This document shows, in pieces, positions 8,956 through 16,519 of a DNA stretch of 64,000 nt (its first letter is position 1; each line of letters starts with the position of its first letter). The notes under the pieces were generated by a model. That model was given only the letters and a program-made list of their open reading frames with translations, had not been told where the DNA came from and made no database searches. The translations under genes were made by a program, and so were the position numbers. This DNA comes from an uncultured Prevotellaceae bacterium (lineage in GTDB: Bacteria; Bacteroidota; Bacteroidia; Bacteroidales; Muribaculaceae), in NCBI GenBank assembly GCA_900318335.1, contig ONKF01000001.1, positions 1 through 64,000 of the forward strand. Direction: 5' to 3'.

Positions 8956-9597
8956 ATGAAAAAGACTATTTTGTTTATAATGGCGATGATATTGGCCTTT
9001 GGGGCTGCCGCAACCGACCGATTCTATATTGAGGACTTCACTATTAATCCAGGTGAGACCATCACAGTGAGTATCCAGCTTGATAACGAGGTTTCTTACA
9101 CGGCCTTCCAAAGCGACCTATTTATGCCCGAGGGCCTCACGGCTACCAACTTCGCTCTGACAGACCGAAAAAATAGCAACCACACTTTCACAGCCACTAT
9201 TTTGCCCGATGGCGGCATCCGTTTACTGTCCTATTCACTCAAACTCAAGACCTATAGTGATAATAGTGGTGCGCTGGTTACTTTTGATGTCACATCGAGC
9301 GAGGACTTTGAGGGCGATGCCTCCATCCGCTTGACTGGAACGATATTTACAACCGAGGCTGGCTTGGAGGTCCCTTTTGATGATGAGAATTGCACAGTGT
9401 CTCTCTCTGCAACTGGAATTAGGGGTGATGTGAACGGCGACAATGTAGTCAATATCGCCGACGTGACGGCTTTGATTGACATTCTGTTGGGAAGCTCGAC
9501 AGCTCCCTCGAGTGCCGACTGCAACCTCGACAACGCCGTAAACATCAGCGACGTTACCTCCCTCATCGACTACCTCTTGAGCGGCTCCTGGAATTAA
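8956..9597 (+). CDS. Secreted cohesin-like plus dockerin protein
   Basis: The 213-aa product has a signal peptide (MKKTILFIMAMILAFGAAA), one cohesin-like beta-sandwich (FTINPGETITVSIQLDNEVS; residues ~20-150) and a two-repeat dockerin-like C-terminus (RGDVNGDNVVNIADVTALID and DCNLDNAVNISDVTSLIDYL). The cohesin-like part is closely similar to the second such domain of the preceding giant protein (same LTDR, MPEGLT and GALVTFDVT wording). It begins 34 bases after that gene with no promoter between, so the two are probably co-transcribed. The product could bind calcium and take part in cohesin-dockerin-type surface assembly. The binding specificity is unknown. Confidence 0.8.
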   Translation: MKKTILFIMAMILAFGAAATDRFYIEDFTINPGETITVSIQLDNEVSYTAFQSDLFMPEGLTATNFALTDRKNSNHTFTATILPDGGIRLLSYSLKLKTYSDNSGALVTFDVTSSEDFEGDASIRLTGTIFTTEAGLEVPFDDENCTVSLSATGIRGDVNGDNVVNIADVTALIDILLGSSTAPSSADCNLDNAVNISDVTSLIDYLLSGSWN

Positions 9598-9621
9598 ATT
9601 TCCAACATAGTCCAGATATAT

Positions 9622-9658
9622 CCCTCATGCTCAAAAATTGCGAGTGTGAGGGATTTTT
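9622..9658 (+). terminator. Intrinsic terminator after the cohesin/dockerin pair
   Basis: CCCTCA-TGCTC pairs with GAGTG-TGAGGG across an A-rich loop and is followed by ATTTTT. It lies 25 bases past the stop at 9597. Confidence 0.7.
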
Positions 9659-9680
9659 CTATTCATGGAACAAATAATAA

Positions 9681-9710
9681 CCGCCAGCACCTGTATTAAA
9701 GTGCTGACGG
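9681..9710 (-). terminator. Hairpin, possible terminator of the truncated primase-like gene
   Basis: CCGCCAGCAC and GTGCTGACGG form a 10-bp stem with one G-U pair and a 10-base loop. On the minus strand it lies just past the stop at 9727 and is followed by TTATTATTTG, a weak T tract. Confidence 0.45.
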
Positions 9711-9726
9711 TCGTTGTATAAGGGCA

Positions 9727-10290
9727 TCATTTATGTGGCTTGAACTTCATCCTGTCACAGCCGAAAGGATTATGAGTATAGGCCCATCCTGCTGCATGTG
9801 TTACCTCTTCTTCAGCACTGGTCCATGTCGGGAAGAGTGAAACAACAAACTCGATGGCCTTAGCCTTTGGAATACCGGCTTTACAGAGGATACCCAGATA
9901 AGAGAATGCTCTGTTATTCCTACCTTTACTCCTGTCATCATTCTCCCATCGTTTCCTGAGTATGTTAAGAACCGACCTGTCAGAGATGATGGAGGTACAG
10001 AACATATGTAGCATTGATGACTCCGTGATATCGTCCTTATATAGCCTTTCCTCTCCATTATCCGTCTTGACCGTGGTATAAGTGAGGGGTATATGATCTT
10101 GAGGTTGATTCTCCGGCACCACGAAATGATATGATACTGGATTCGGGTTCTTCCATAGTCCAGGATCATAAGACAGATAGTTCCCTCTAGCCAGGTCTTT
10201 AGTGTGAGGATCTATCTCTGGAATGTAACACACAAAATAAGACTTCAACGGGCCCGATAGTGGATAAGCCGAGATTTGTTCCGAGAGAAG
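9727..10290 (-). pseudogene. 5'-truncated BT4734-like (VirE_N family) primase remnant
   Basis: The frame from about 10290 down to the stop at 9727 encodes EIDPHTKDLARGNYLSYDPG and then a C-terminal region (SVLNILRKRWEND, IPKAKAIEFVVSLF). This aligns in order with the C-terminal half of the intact gene at 11613-12605 (CEDLSHACYISYDPE, KILDIRWSKFQDN). The N-terminal half is missing: upstream of ~10290 the frame runs into the promoter and antisense of the BspA-like gene at 10427. The open frame to 10512 therefore does not represent an original N-terminus. Insertion of the BspA-like gene, or an earlier deletion, probably cut it. It is a second, non-identical paralogue rather than a recent copy of the downstream gene. 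Confidence 0.65.
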
Positions 10291-10426
10291 ACAGAAGTTG
10301 AAAAAAAATCCAAGAATTTCATGATTATATTTTGATAAGTTAGGTTTTGTTGCTAACTTTACGGTTTGTATATGACGTATAAACCATTCTATCAAGAATA
10401 ATAATAACATTAAAACATATAGAATT

Positions 10427-11119
10427 ATGAAACAGAACAAACTCAAATTTTTAATGTCGCTGGTTTTGATGCTATGCGTATTACCTTCATTTTCCCAGAC
10501 ATTTAAATCCAAGGGTATTACTTACGAAATTTATAATAGTAAGGAGGTCGAAGTAGTTAGAGGTAATTATTCAGGAAAAGTGGTTATTCCATCGCAAGTT
10601 AATTATTACGGTACTACTTTCACTGTTGCACACATTGGCTATCAGGCATTCGAGTGGTGCAAAAGTCTGACGAGTGTGGTCCTCCCCAACACCATCAAAT
10701 ACGTCGACGGATTCAGTCATTGCACTCGCTTAACGAGCGTGACATTAGGCAACTCGGTCGTACGTGTCGACGGGTTCGAGGGTTGCAAAAGTCTGAGGAG
10801 TATCATCATCCCCAACTCCGTCATTGAAATCGGTATAGGTGCATTCGAGGGCTGTAGTGGCTTGACGAGCGTGACCATTGGAGAATCCGTCACCACAATT
10901 GGCGAGAATGCGTTTAAAGACTGCACCGGACTTGTAAAAATAATTTGTAAAGCTAAAACGCCACCAACGTTCCCGTACGCTTACGGTATATCATATTCAT
11001 ATGGGCAAGCATTTTTCGACTTTTATAAACCAACTTTATATGTTCCTGAAGAATCTATAGAAGATTATAAAAATGCTACCTGGTGGGGTCGATTCGCTAA
11101 AATACGTGCCATTAAATAG
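10427..11119 (+). CDS. Small secreted BspA-like LRR_5 protein
   Basis: The 230-aa product has a signal peptide (MKQNKLKFLMSLVLMLCVLPSFSQ), the cap (FKSKGITYEIY ... YSGKVVIPSQVNYYGTTF), about five LRR_5 units (e.g. SVTIGESVTTIGENAFKDC) and a typical end with an LYVPEESIEDYKNA segment. It has no dockerin or sorting tail, unlike the other secreted members. A degenerate promoter box TAACTTTA lies at 10354-10361. The gene is inserted between a truncated primase-like remnant and the intact primase operon, both on the opposite strand, and is followed by the 31-bp repeat also found after the first BspA-like gene. Confidence 0.85.
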   Translation: MKQNKLKFLMSLVLMLCVLPSFSQTFKSKGITYEIYNSKEVEVVRGNYSGKVVIPSQVNYYGTTFTVAHIGYQAFEWCKSLTSVVLPNTIKYVDGFSHCTRLTSVTLGNSVVRVDGFEGCKSLRSIIIPNSVIEIGIGAFEGCSGLTSVTIGESVTTIGENAFKDCTGLVKIICKAKTPPTFPYAYGISYSYGQAFFDFYKPTLYVPEESIEDYKNATWWGRFAKIRAIK

Positions 11120-11160
11120 AATGCTAGGGCGGTATAATAATGCACAGGCATAAACGAACT

Positions 11161-11188
11161 TTAATGGCTTCTTTACTGAGGCCATTAA
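11161..11188 (+). terminator. Hairpin after the small BspA-like gene
   Basis: TTAATGGC (11161-11168) and GCCATTAA (11181-11188) form a perfect 8-bp stem. There is only a short T tract, so termination is probable rather than certain. Confidence 0.45.
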
Positions 11189-11211
11189 TTATATGCTTAA
11201 AAGAGATGAGA

Positions 11212-11242
11212 GGAACGGCTCGCTAACGCTCACCCAATCCGT
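11212..11242 (+). repeat. 31-bp repeat downstream of a BspA-like gene, copy 2
   Basis: Differs from 2872-2902 at one base (GCTAACG versus GCTATCG). The remainder of 11243-11612 contains C/T-rich low-complexity sequence and no gene that I can support. Confidence 0.8.
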
Positions 11243-11612
11243 CACTCCCCTCTTTTCTTTTCTCGCCTGCTTTTTCTGCTATTGTTCGGGAGGAAGGGGG
11301 GGCTTATTGTGTCGTGGTGTGTTATTGGGGTAGTGTACGGATTAGGTTTGGCATTTATGGCAAACCGTACTTTTCTCCTTTTCTTTCTTTTTCTCCTTCT
11401 CTTTCCCCTTCCTTATCCAACCCAATATCACCTCTATTTTGGACCACTTTTTTGTAGAATTTTAGCTTATCTATTAAAAACCAGAAAAAAATAGGTCCAA
11501 GTTAAATTTAGGCTTTATACTATTCCTCTCCCATGAATCAAATACCACTTTTCACATAAGACAAAAGAAAAAGGAACAGACCAACCCAATGATAGAGTTA
11601 GCCTGTTTTCCT

Positions 11613-12605
11613 TTAATGTTCCCGCTTATATTGAGAGTAAGGTTTGTAGTTTAATCTCTCACTGCAATAGAGGTGCATGTTTTTCTGATATGCCCGTCCT
11701 ACCTCATGCCTTAGTTTCCATTCCTCAAAACCTGTGGGAAGGAATTTTGACTTGAGATAATCTATAGCCATATCCTCATCAATACCCGCCAAACATAACT
11801 TACTAGCTTGGACAAAAACGCTATGAGTCCTGTTCCCGTCTTTATAGTTGTCTTGAAACTTACTCCACCTGATGTCCAATATCTTTATAATCTGGTCATC
11901 GGTGAGGGGAGATCTTTGTTTATTCATCTGAGCTATAAACATTTCAGCAGGGGTTAATTCCAGCTTTTCATTTGGATTATAGGAGCGTTGATATCGGGGA
12001 TTGACTGGTTTATCGAATTCCGGCTTATACTCAAAATGCCAGGGGAGTGTTCTTTCGTTATGATATAGTTCTGGGTCATAGCTGATATAACATGCATGAC
12101 TCAGATCCTCACATTTTTTGTCTGGTTTAATCCCGAAATGATCAATGAAAATCTGCTCAACCTGTCGATAGCAATTGGAATACTTGTCGATATCATAGTT
12201 ATCGGTATGGATGATCACCTTTAACCCATCTCCGCTTGGACTCCTGAAGAAAGCCCAAACAAAAGGCCAGCCAGTAAGAGTTTGTTTAATGTTATCCAGC
12301 ACTTGTTCGTCTCGATGGTCAATGTCAATGCAAACAAGAGAGGATAAGGATCTACAGCTGGTTTTATTTCGTTTTGTGAATATACCCTGCCATAAAACGA
12401 CCCGAAGATTACCCTTGAGATTATCCTTCTCCTCTTTTGATGTTGACTTCCTGATAGCATATACCTTATCGGGAATACCATGAGAGCCGGTCCTTATAAT
12501 GTCCAGGATTTGTTCAGCATCATAGTTCTTGCTTTGGTCTTCGTTATTAGTGTCCCAGATGTTATCGAAAGTGCTGACCTGGAACGTTAATGAATTGTTC
12601 TTCAT
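11613..12605 (-). CDS. BT4734/VirE_N-type primase-polymerase-like protein
   Basis: The 330-aa product starts at the ATG at 12605. It contains LSSLVCIDIDHRDE (about residue 85) with the acidic pair typical of the archaeo-eukaryotic-primase-like fold, FFRSPSGDGLKVIIH, and a conserved C-terminal helical part (RTHSVFVQASKLCLAGI). This matches the BT4734-like N-terminal family (VirE_N-associated) found in Bacteroidales plasmids and phages, probably for element replication. It begins 4 bases after the helicase-like gene ends, in the same operon. It lacks the downstream VirE helicase domain of longer homologues. A truncated paralogue lies at 9727-10290. Confidence 0.7.
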   Translation of the reverse strand: MKNNSLTFQVSTFDNIWDTNNEDQSKNYDAEQILDIIRTGSHGIPDKVYAIRKSTSKEEKDNLKGNLRVVLWQGIFTKRNKTSCRSLSSLVCIDIDHRDEQVLDNIKQTLTGWPFVWAFFRSPSGDGLKVIIHTDNYDIDKYSNCYRQVEQIFIDHFGIKPDKKCEDLSHACYISYDPELYHNERTLPWHFEYKPEFDKPVNPRYQRSYNPNEKLELTPAEMFIAQMNKQRSPLTDDQIIKILDIRWSKFQDNYKDGNRTHSVFVQASKLCLAGIDEDMAIDYLKSKFLPTGFEEWKLRHEVGRAYQKNMHLYCSERLNYKPYSQYKREH

Positions 12606-12609
12606 ATCT

Positions 12610-14517
12610 CTAATCTTTGTTTAATAGTTTATACCCGTGCTGCTTTTTTCCGTTCTCATCCATAAAGCGGGTAGGAACGGCATCAGTCACGTACTCTGTG
12701 ATATCTTTGGCTTTAGCTGCCTTTTTTATCCCAAGCCGGTTATACTCTTCCTGTATCATGGCCTTTATCTTAGCGTTTGAATAGGTCATGCCAAGTTCGA
12801 GGGTAAGGTTGACATTGCCGAGTCTTGATGAATCCTCCAGCTGTCGTTTTAACTTAGCCTCTATATAACCAGCCCGTTTAATCCTGTCACTTCCCAGTTC
12901 ACGATAATACTTCTTAAACTCAACCGGGAAAACTGATGAAGCCTCTATCCTCGGTATCAATTCCGGATGACATTGGACCGTATCGACATAGAGTTTCATT
13001 CTACGCTCAAAGTTACTGTCGATGAAGAAGTCCTGATAAAACTGCTGATACATACGGTCTTGCTGGGTCTTCTCGTGAACAGTATTGAAACCGCTGTCTT
13101 TCATATAACAAAGCATCTGGCAAGAGTCCTTATTCTGCATCTTGATTTCAACGGCATGGAGATCGGCCACATAAGCTACATCATTACATACGACTCGACC
13201 AATCTCTTTACCATGATCTTCAACATCGAGATAGTCCTTGGTATATTTATCAACTTTCTGAGCCACCTTGAACTTGTCGAGAATGCTTTTGTCTGTTATA
13301 TTCTCTAGTGTTTGAACTTTTGACATCGTTTCTTTCCGCTTCTGGTTATAATACTCGATCATCTGCCTTTCATTCATACCATCCTCCATATCAGCATTTT
13401 TGTAGTAATAGTAGATCTCGTTTCTGAATGGATTGCTTCTAGACCGGCATCTTCCAGCTATTTGCCTTAAGTCTGTGGATATATCCAGGCTGAGATTATC
13501 ACGATTGCAGTCACTGAACACATAGGTCGTTGAACAGTCAGAATAGAAATCAGTACCCTCAAAAGCACATTTAGTAACGAAGGTAAAGGTCTTGTTCATC
13601 GTGGTGTATTCTATTTCATTGGGGACAGTACCGATAGAGTGATGGACCTTTCTCAATAGTGACCTGTTCTTGGTTTCATCAGCACAGATAACAAGAGTCT
13701 CATTGGGTTCCAGCTCATTCTTCTTGATGATGGAGGCAATATCCTTCACACTGTTAAGGAAGAATACGGCTTCGGTTGAGTTGATCTGCTTCCCATTTAT
13801 GATTTTTGACTTGAAGAAACCTTGAGCTCTGTATTTCTGGATAATCTGCTCAATAGCCCATGAGGTGCTCTTCATGCTACGGGGAATGATGTTAGCCGTC
13901 TCAATCCTGCTCGGGTCCCATTTAAGCGATACGTAGGGCATATCTTTAAACTCGCCCAATAACTCCAGATAGGCTTCCTTTAACGGGGTAGCACTGATAT
14001 AGACAATCCGGTTAGGCAGGGTATTCAGTTCATGCAGCAGGTTGATTTCAGTCGATCCTTTCAGCTTGACATCAGTGAAGATACAAGTGAATTCGTCTAC
14101 CACCAGATTGAACTTGTCCATCATATTGCGATTGATTAAAGCCTCTTTCAGATAAGGCAGGGAATCATAAGTCACCATGATCTTCGGCACTAGAGATCGA
14201 CCGTCAAAAAGATTGGGATTACATCTGACCAGGTAATTATCCATCTCAGCAATCGTATCATCCATTGTCCCGCTGCTCCTGTCGAAATAGAATAGTTTAC
14301 CCGCTGTCCTTCCATTCTTGAGCTTGCTGGTAATCAAGTTTCTTCTCGGGCTTACAAGGATGTTGGGCTGGCCGTTCGTTAGATAGTAGTCAGTACATCC
14401 ACAACCACAAATCTCTTTGTTTAGTAAAATATGTCCCTCTGGCAAAATGCTGTCAAAATCGGTCCATTGAGAGAGATACTGGTATTCTTTCGGGACCTTT
14501 ATATCGATTCTTTTCAT
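12610..14517 (-). CDS. SF2 helicase-like ATPase with altered Walker A
   Basis: The ~635-aa product is read from the ATG at 14517 (an in-frame TTG lies at 14529). SF2-type landmarks appear in order: a glycine loop CGCGCTD (residues 37-43), a Walker B-like VVDEFT, motif III YISATP, FEGTDFYSD, and motif VI DLRQIAGRCRSRS. In the Walker A position the invariant Lys is replaced by Cys (C41). Either ATP binding is unusual or the family has a variant loop. The sequence belongs with Bacteroidales mobile-element helicases, and the gene is operonic with the primase-like gene downstream. The role is inferred as replication of the element. Confidence 0.65.
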   Translation of the reverse strand: MKRIDIKVPKEYQYLSQWTDFDSILPEGHILLNKEICGCGCTDYYLTNGQPNILVSPRRNLITSKLKNGRTAGKLFYFDRSSGTMDDTIAEMDNYLVRCNPNLFDGRSLVPKIMVTYDSLPYLKEALINRNMMDKFNLVVDEFTCIFTDVKLKGSTEINLLHELNTLPNRIVYISATPLKEAYLELLGEFKDMPYVSLKWDPSRIETANIIPRSMKSTSWAIEQIIQKYRAQGFFKSKIINGKQINSTEAVFFLNSVKDIASIIKKNELEPNETLVICADETKNRSLLRKVHHSIGTVPNEIEYTTMNKTFTFVTKCAFEGTDFYSDCSTTYVFSDCNRDNLSLDISTDLRQIAGRCRSRSNPFRNEIYYYYKNADMEDGMNERQMIEYYNQKRKETMSKVQTLENITDKSILDKFKVAQKVDKYTKDYLDVEDHGKEIGRVVCNDVAYVADLHAVEIKMQNKDSCQMLCYMKDSGFNTVHEKTQQDRMYQQFYQDFFIDSNFERRMKLYVDTVQCHPELIPRIEASSVFPVEFKKYYRELGSDRIKRAGYIEAKLKRQLEDSSRLGNVNLTLELGMTYSNAKIKAMIQEEYNRLGIKKAAKAKDITEYVTDAVPTRFMDENGKKQHGYKLLNKD

Positions 14518-14595
14518 TTTCTTTATCAATTTGTTAGTTAAGAAGGAGGGCCCAAAACTTTCGCTTCAGACCCGTCCTATCCGTCATTTCATCTA

Positions 14596-15006
14596 TCAAG
14601 CAGCATTTCCGTTAAGATACTGAGACAGGCCACGAGTACTGTTAAAGCCTTTATCTTCCTTGTAAGACTCGTACTTGATGATGTATTCGGCCTCTTTCTG
14701 TTTAAGTTTCTCCTCAAGTTCATCGGCACTATTAGCTTCAACTCTTTCCAGGACATCCCACATCCAATTTGAAGGATCATGTTCTTTTCTGGCTTTTTCA
14801 ATTCTCTTACCTCCATACTCTACCTTTAAGCATCTCCAGTGGTAATTCCTGTCAAGCATGTTAGATGACTCACCAATATATATGAACTTCACCCCATTTA
14901 TGATAATGCTTCTCATATAGATAAACCCCACATGCTCTTCTGTGTCCTTTGATAGGGTGTAGTTTGTAATCATTTCTGTTTCTTTTTTAATGGATACTTT
15001 CTTCAT
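14596..15006 (-). CDS. GIY-YIG nuclease family protein
   Basis: The product is about 136 aa from the ATG at 15006; an alternative ATG at 14973 avoids overlap with the upstream gene. The core reads GFIYMRSI ... KFIYIGESSNMLDRNYHW, matching the GIY-YIG fold: a paired beta-hairpin, then the conserved Arg about 10 residues later, with the acidic residue in a later helix (EEKLKQKEAEYI). Such small nucleases act in homing, repair or phage DNA processing. Here it sits between the helicase-like gene and three small genes in a mobile-element operon. The target is unknown. Confidence 0.6.
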   Translation of the reverse strand: MKKVSIKKETEMITNYTLSKDTEEHVGFIYMRSIIINGVKFIYIGESSNMLDRNYHWRCLKVEYGGKRIEKARKEHDPSNWMWDVLERVEANSADELEEKLKQKEAEYIIKYESYKEDKGFNSTRGLSQYLNGNAA

Positions 15007-15307
15007 TGTTTTCAAGTTTTAAGTTGTTTTCAGAAAGGTCCTTATGACCCTTCTTTCTGCTTACCAGGTTCATTGTTATATTTTTTGATTTTAAAAAACT
15101 GGTAAATCTTCTGTACTGCTCTCTTTCCTGTTTATGACGAGGGCAGATTTCTATGATATCGCTAAGCTTGATGGTGAATTCATACTTTTCTCCTGTTTCA
15201 TAAGCTTTCTTGAATTGATTATCATACTGCTTTAGCGACTCAACATCCATAGCAAACATTCTTTCTTCTACTATGGGATTATGTTGATACTTTCTTTTGG
15301 TATTCAT
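14987..15307 (-). CDS. Hypothetical protein (106 aa), paralogue of the 118-aa protein at 15736-16092
   Basis: The product contains YEFTIKLSDIIEICPRHK, REQYRRFTSFLKSK and LVSRKKGHKD. The protein at 15736-16092 has the same pattern in its C-terminal half (INITLQELLRIVPRNR, DAYRHLQRVLKD, IKSRKDGKKK). The shared unit is about 50 residues, basic, with predicted helix-loop-helix character and an R..YR and SRK.G.K ending. Nucleic-acid binding is plausible but unproven. The gene overlaps the start of the nuclease gene by about 20 bases. Confidence 0.55.
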   Translation of the reverse strand: MNTKRKYQHNPIVEERMFAMDVESLKQYDNQFKKAYETGEKYEFTIKLSDIIEICPRHKQEREQYRRFTSFLKSKNITMNLVSRKKGHKDLSENNLKLENNEESIH

Positions 15308-15317
15308 CCGTAAAAAA

Positions 15318-15755
15318 TTAAAATTGCAACTCCATCTCCATCCCTCTTGTGTTGGAGTGGGTTAATTCCATGCCCTTTATTCTCGAAGCATGATTCTGTT
15401 TGGCTAGCTTCTTGTAATCCTGAATGATGTCCGGGATATAGAAGTAGAATAAGAAGCTGGGGAAGTTAGGTACATTCAATCCCAATGAAGGCCTTCCCTG
15501 TCCCAAGATCAGCCACATCAAAGGTTGGGGCAGGCTTTCACTATCATCCTCGAACTCTTTAAGGATTATCGGCCACCAGAACTTCACTTTATTGTTCGGC
15601 TCATCTACAGTCACCTTAAATCCACTGAGATCCTTTCCATTAGCTATTTTCTTCAGCTCATGGTTTACGCTCCATTCAAAATCATCGGGAGCATCATACC
15701 ACAATTCACGAAGTTTTCCCATCAGCCAAATCTTTTTAATCTTTTTTCTTGCCAT
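15318..15755 (-). CDS. Hypothetical protein (145 aa) of the mobile-element operon
   Basis: ATG at 15755. The product has a basic start (MARKKIKKIWLMGKLREL), a mixed alpha/beta body rich in Trp, Phe and Pro (VKFWWPIILKEF, PLMWLILGQGRPSLG), and no recognisable family or membrane segment. It overlaps the upstream 118-aa gene by 20 bases and ends 10 bases before the 106-aa gene, so it is clearly operonic. Confidence 0.5.
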   Translation of the reverse strand: MARKKIKKIWLMGKLRELWYDAPDDFEWSVNHELKKIANGKDLSGFKVTVDEPNNKVKFWWPIILKEFEDDSESLPQPLMWLILGQGRPSLGLNVPNFPSFLFYFYIPDIIQDYKKLAKQNHASRIKGMELTHSNTRGMEMELQF

Positions 15756-16092
15756 CTTTTCTGCTTTTAATGGTTAAGATCACGCCCATCTCATCCTTCA
15801 AAACCCTCTGTAAATGTCTGTATGCATCCTTTCTTGGGCGATTTCTGGGCACGATTCTGAGTAGTTCCTGGAGAGTTATGTTAATCTCCATGCCACTCTC
15901 TAAAGGTTGCCCATTTGAAAAGGCTTCCTCTAGTCTCTTGATATCTTCAGCGATAGAATCCACTGAAGTCGCACTATTCACACGTTTTTCATGAGCAGCC
16001 GGAAGGATTGTGCGTTTCTCCTTACGTTGCCCACTGTCCGCTGTCCCCGGAAATATCGACGAGAACATGGACTGAAGTAATTGGTACATCAT
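15736..16092 (-). CDS. Hypothetical protein (118 aa) with duplicated small basic domain
   Basis: ATG at 16092 (a second ATG is at 16089). The first 60 residues are linker-like. The C-terminal half (MEINITLQELLRIVPRNR ... VILTIKSRKDGKKKD) is paralogous to the 106-aa protein two genes downstream. A small upstream ORF stops at 16089-16091, overlapping this start as ATGA, which suggests translational coupling. No named family is recognised. Confidence 0.5.
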   Translation of the reverse strand: MMYQLLQSMFSSIFPGTADSGQRKEKRTILPAAHEKRVNSATSVDSIAEDIKRLEEAFSNGQPLESGMEINITLQELLRIVPRNRPRKDAYRHLQRVLKDEMGVILTIKSRKDGKKKD

Positions 16093-16187
16093 AATCGTAT
16101 ATTGTTAAAGGAATCAGGCTTTCTCATCCCCATTTTCGTTATTTCAGAGATAAGAGTAATGGGGCATCTCAACCCCATTTTCTTCAT
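16089..16187 (-). CDS. Small ORF (32 aa, possibly 51 aa) coupled to the 118-aa gene
   Basis: From the ATG at 16187 the minus strand encodes MKKMGLRCPITLISEITKMG and 12 more residues. The TGA overlaps the next gene's ATG by four bases (ATGA). The frame stays open upstream to a TTG at 16244, adding LINEGDSRLYYAEM. A 25-base direct repeat (16123-16147 and 16168-16192, three mismatches) encodes the repeated peptide pattern [AS]E..KMG.R.P. It could be the head of the operon. The function is unknown. Confidence 0.35.
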   Translation of the reverse strand: MKKMGLRCPITLISEITKMGMRKPDSFNNIRL

Positions 16188-16377
16188 TTCAGCATAGTAA
16201 AGGCGGCTATCTCCCTCATTGATAAGGCTCCCAGGTCTCCCCAACAGCGTTTTTCACGTTTCAATACTTGGATAAGAGAATAATTTAGCGGAGAATTTCA
16301 GATTTGCGTTTTTGCGAGATTTGGGATTGTGTGAAATCATTAGATATGTGAGATGCCTATTTCTCAAGAAAAATGCT

Positions 16378-16519
16378 TATCTTTGCGTCCGGAACAAGAA
16401 TATTTTATATTCTTGACCTGCGAAAGACCGAGAGTTGAACGATATAACAAACTCCTTTGCGGTTATAGAGGCTTTGGTCGGCCTGCAGGGACTGCATTGG
16501 AGTTTGTTTTATATTAGAT
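16378..16519 (+). promoter_or_regulatory. Promoter and structured leader of the WYL regulator gene
   Basis: A -7 box TATCTTTG at 16378-16385 is followed by a ~130-nt leader. The leader contains a hairpin CAAGAATA/TATTCTTG near 16395-16414 and a 10-bp inverted repeat, AACAAACTCC (16446-16455) with GGAGTTTGTT (16499-16508), which encloses a 43-base segment. CCTGC and GCAGG inside can also pair. The final stem followed by TTTTAT resembles an attenuator. No known riboswitch is recognised. Confidence 0.45.
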
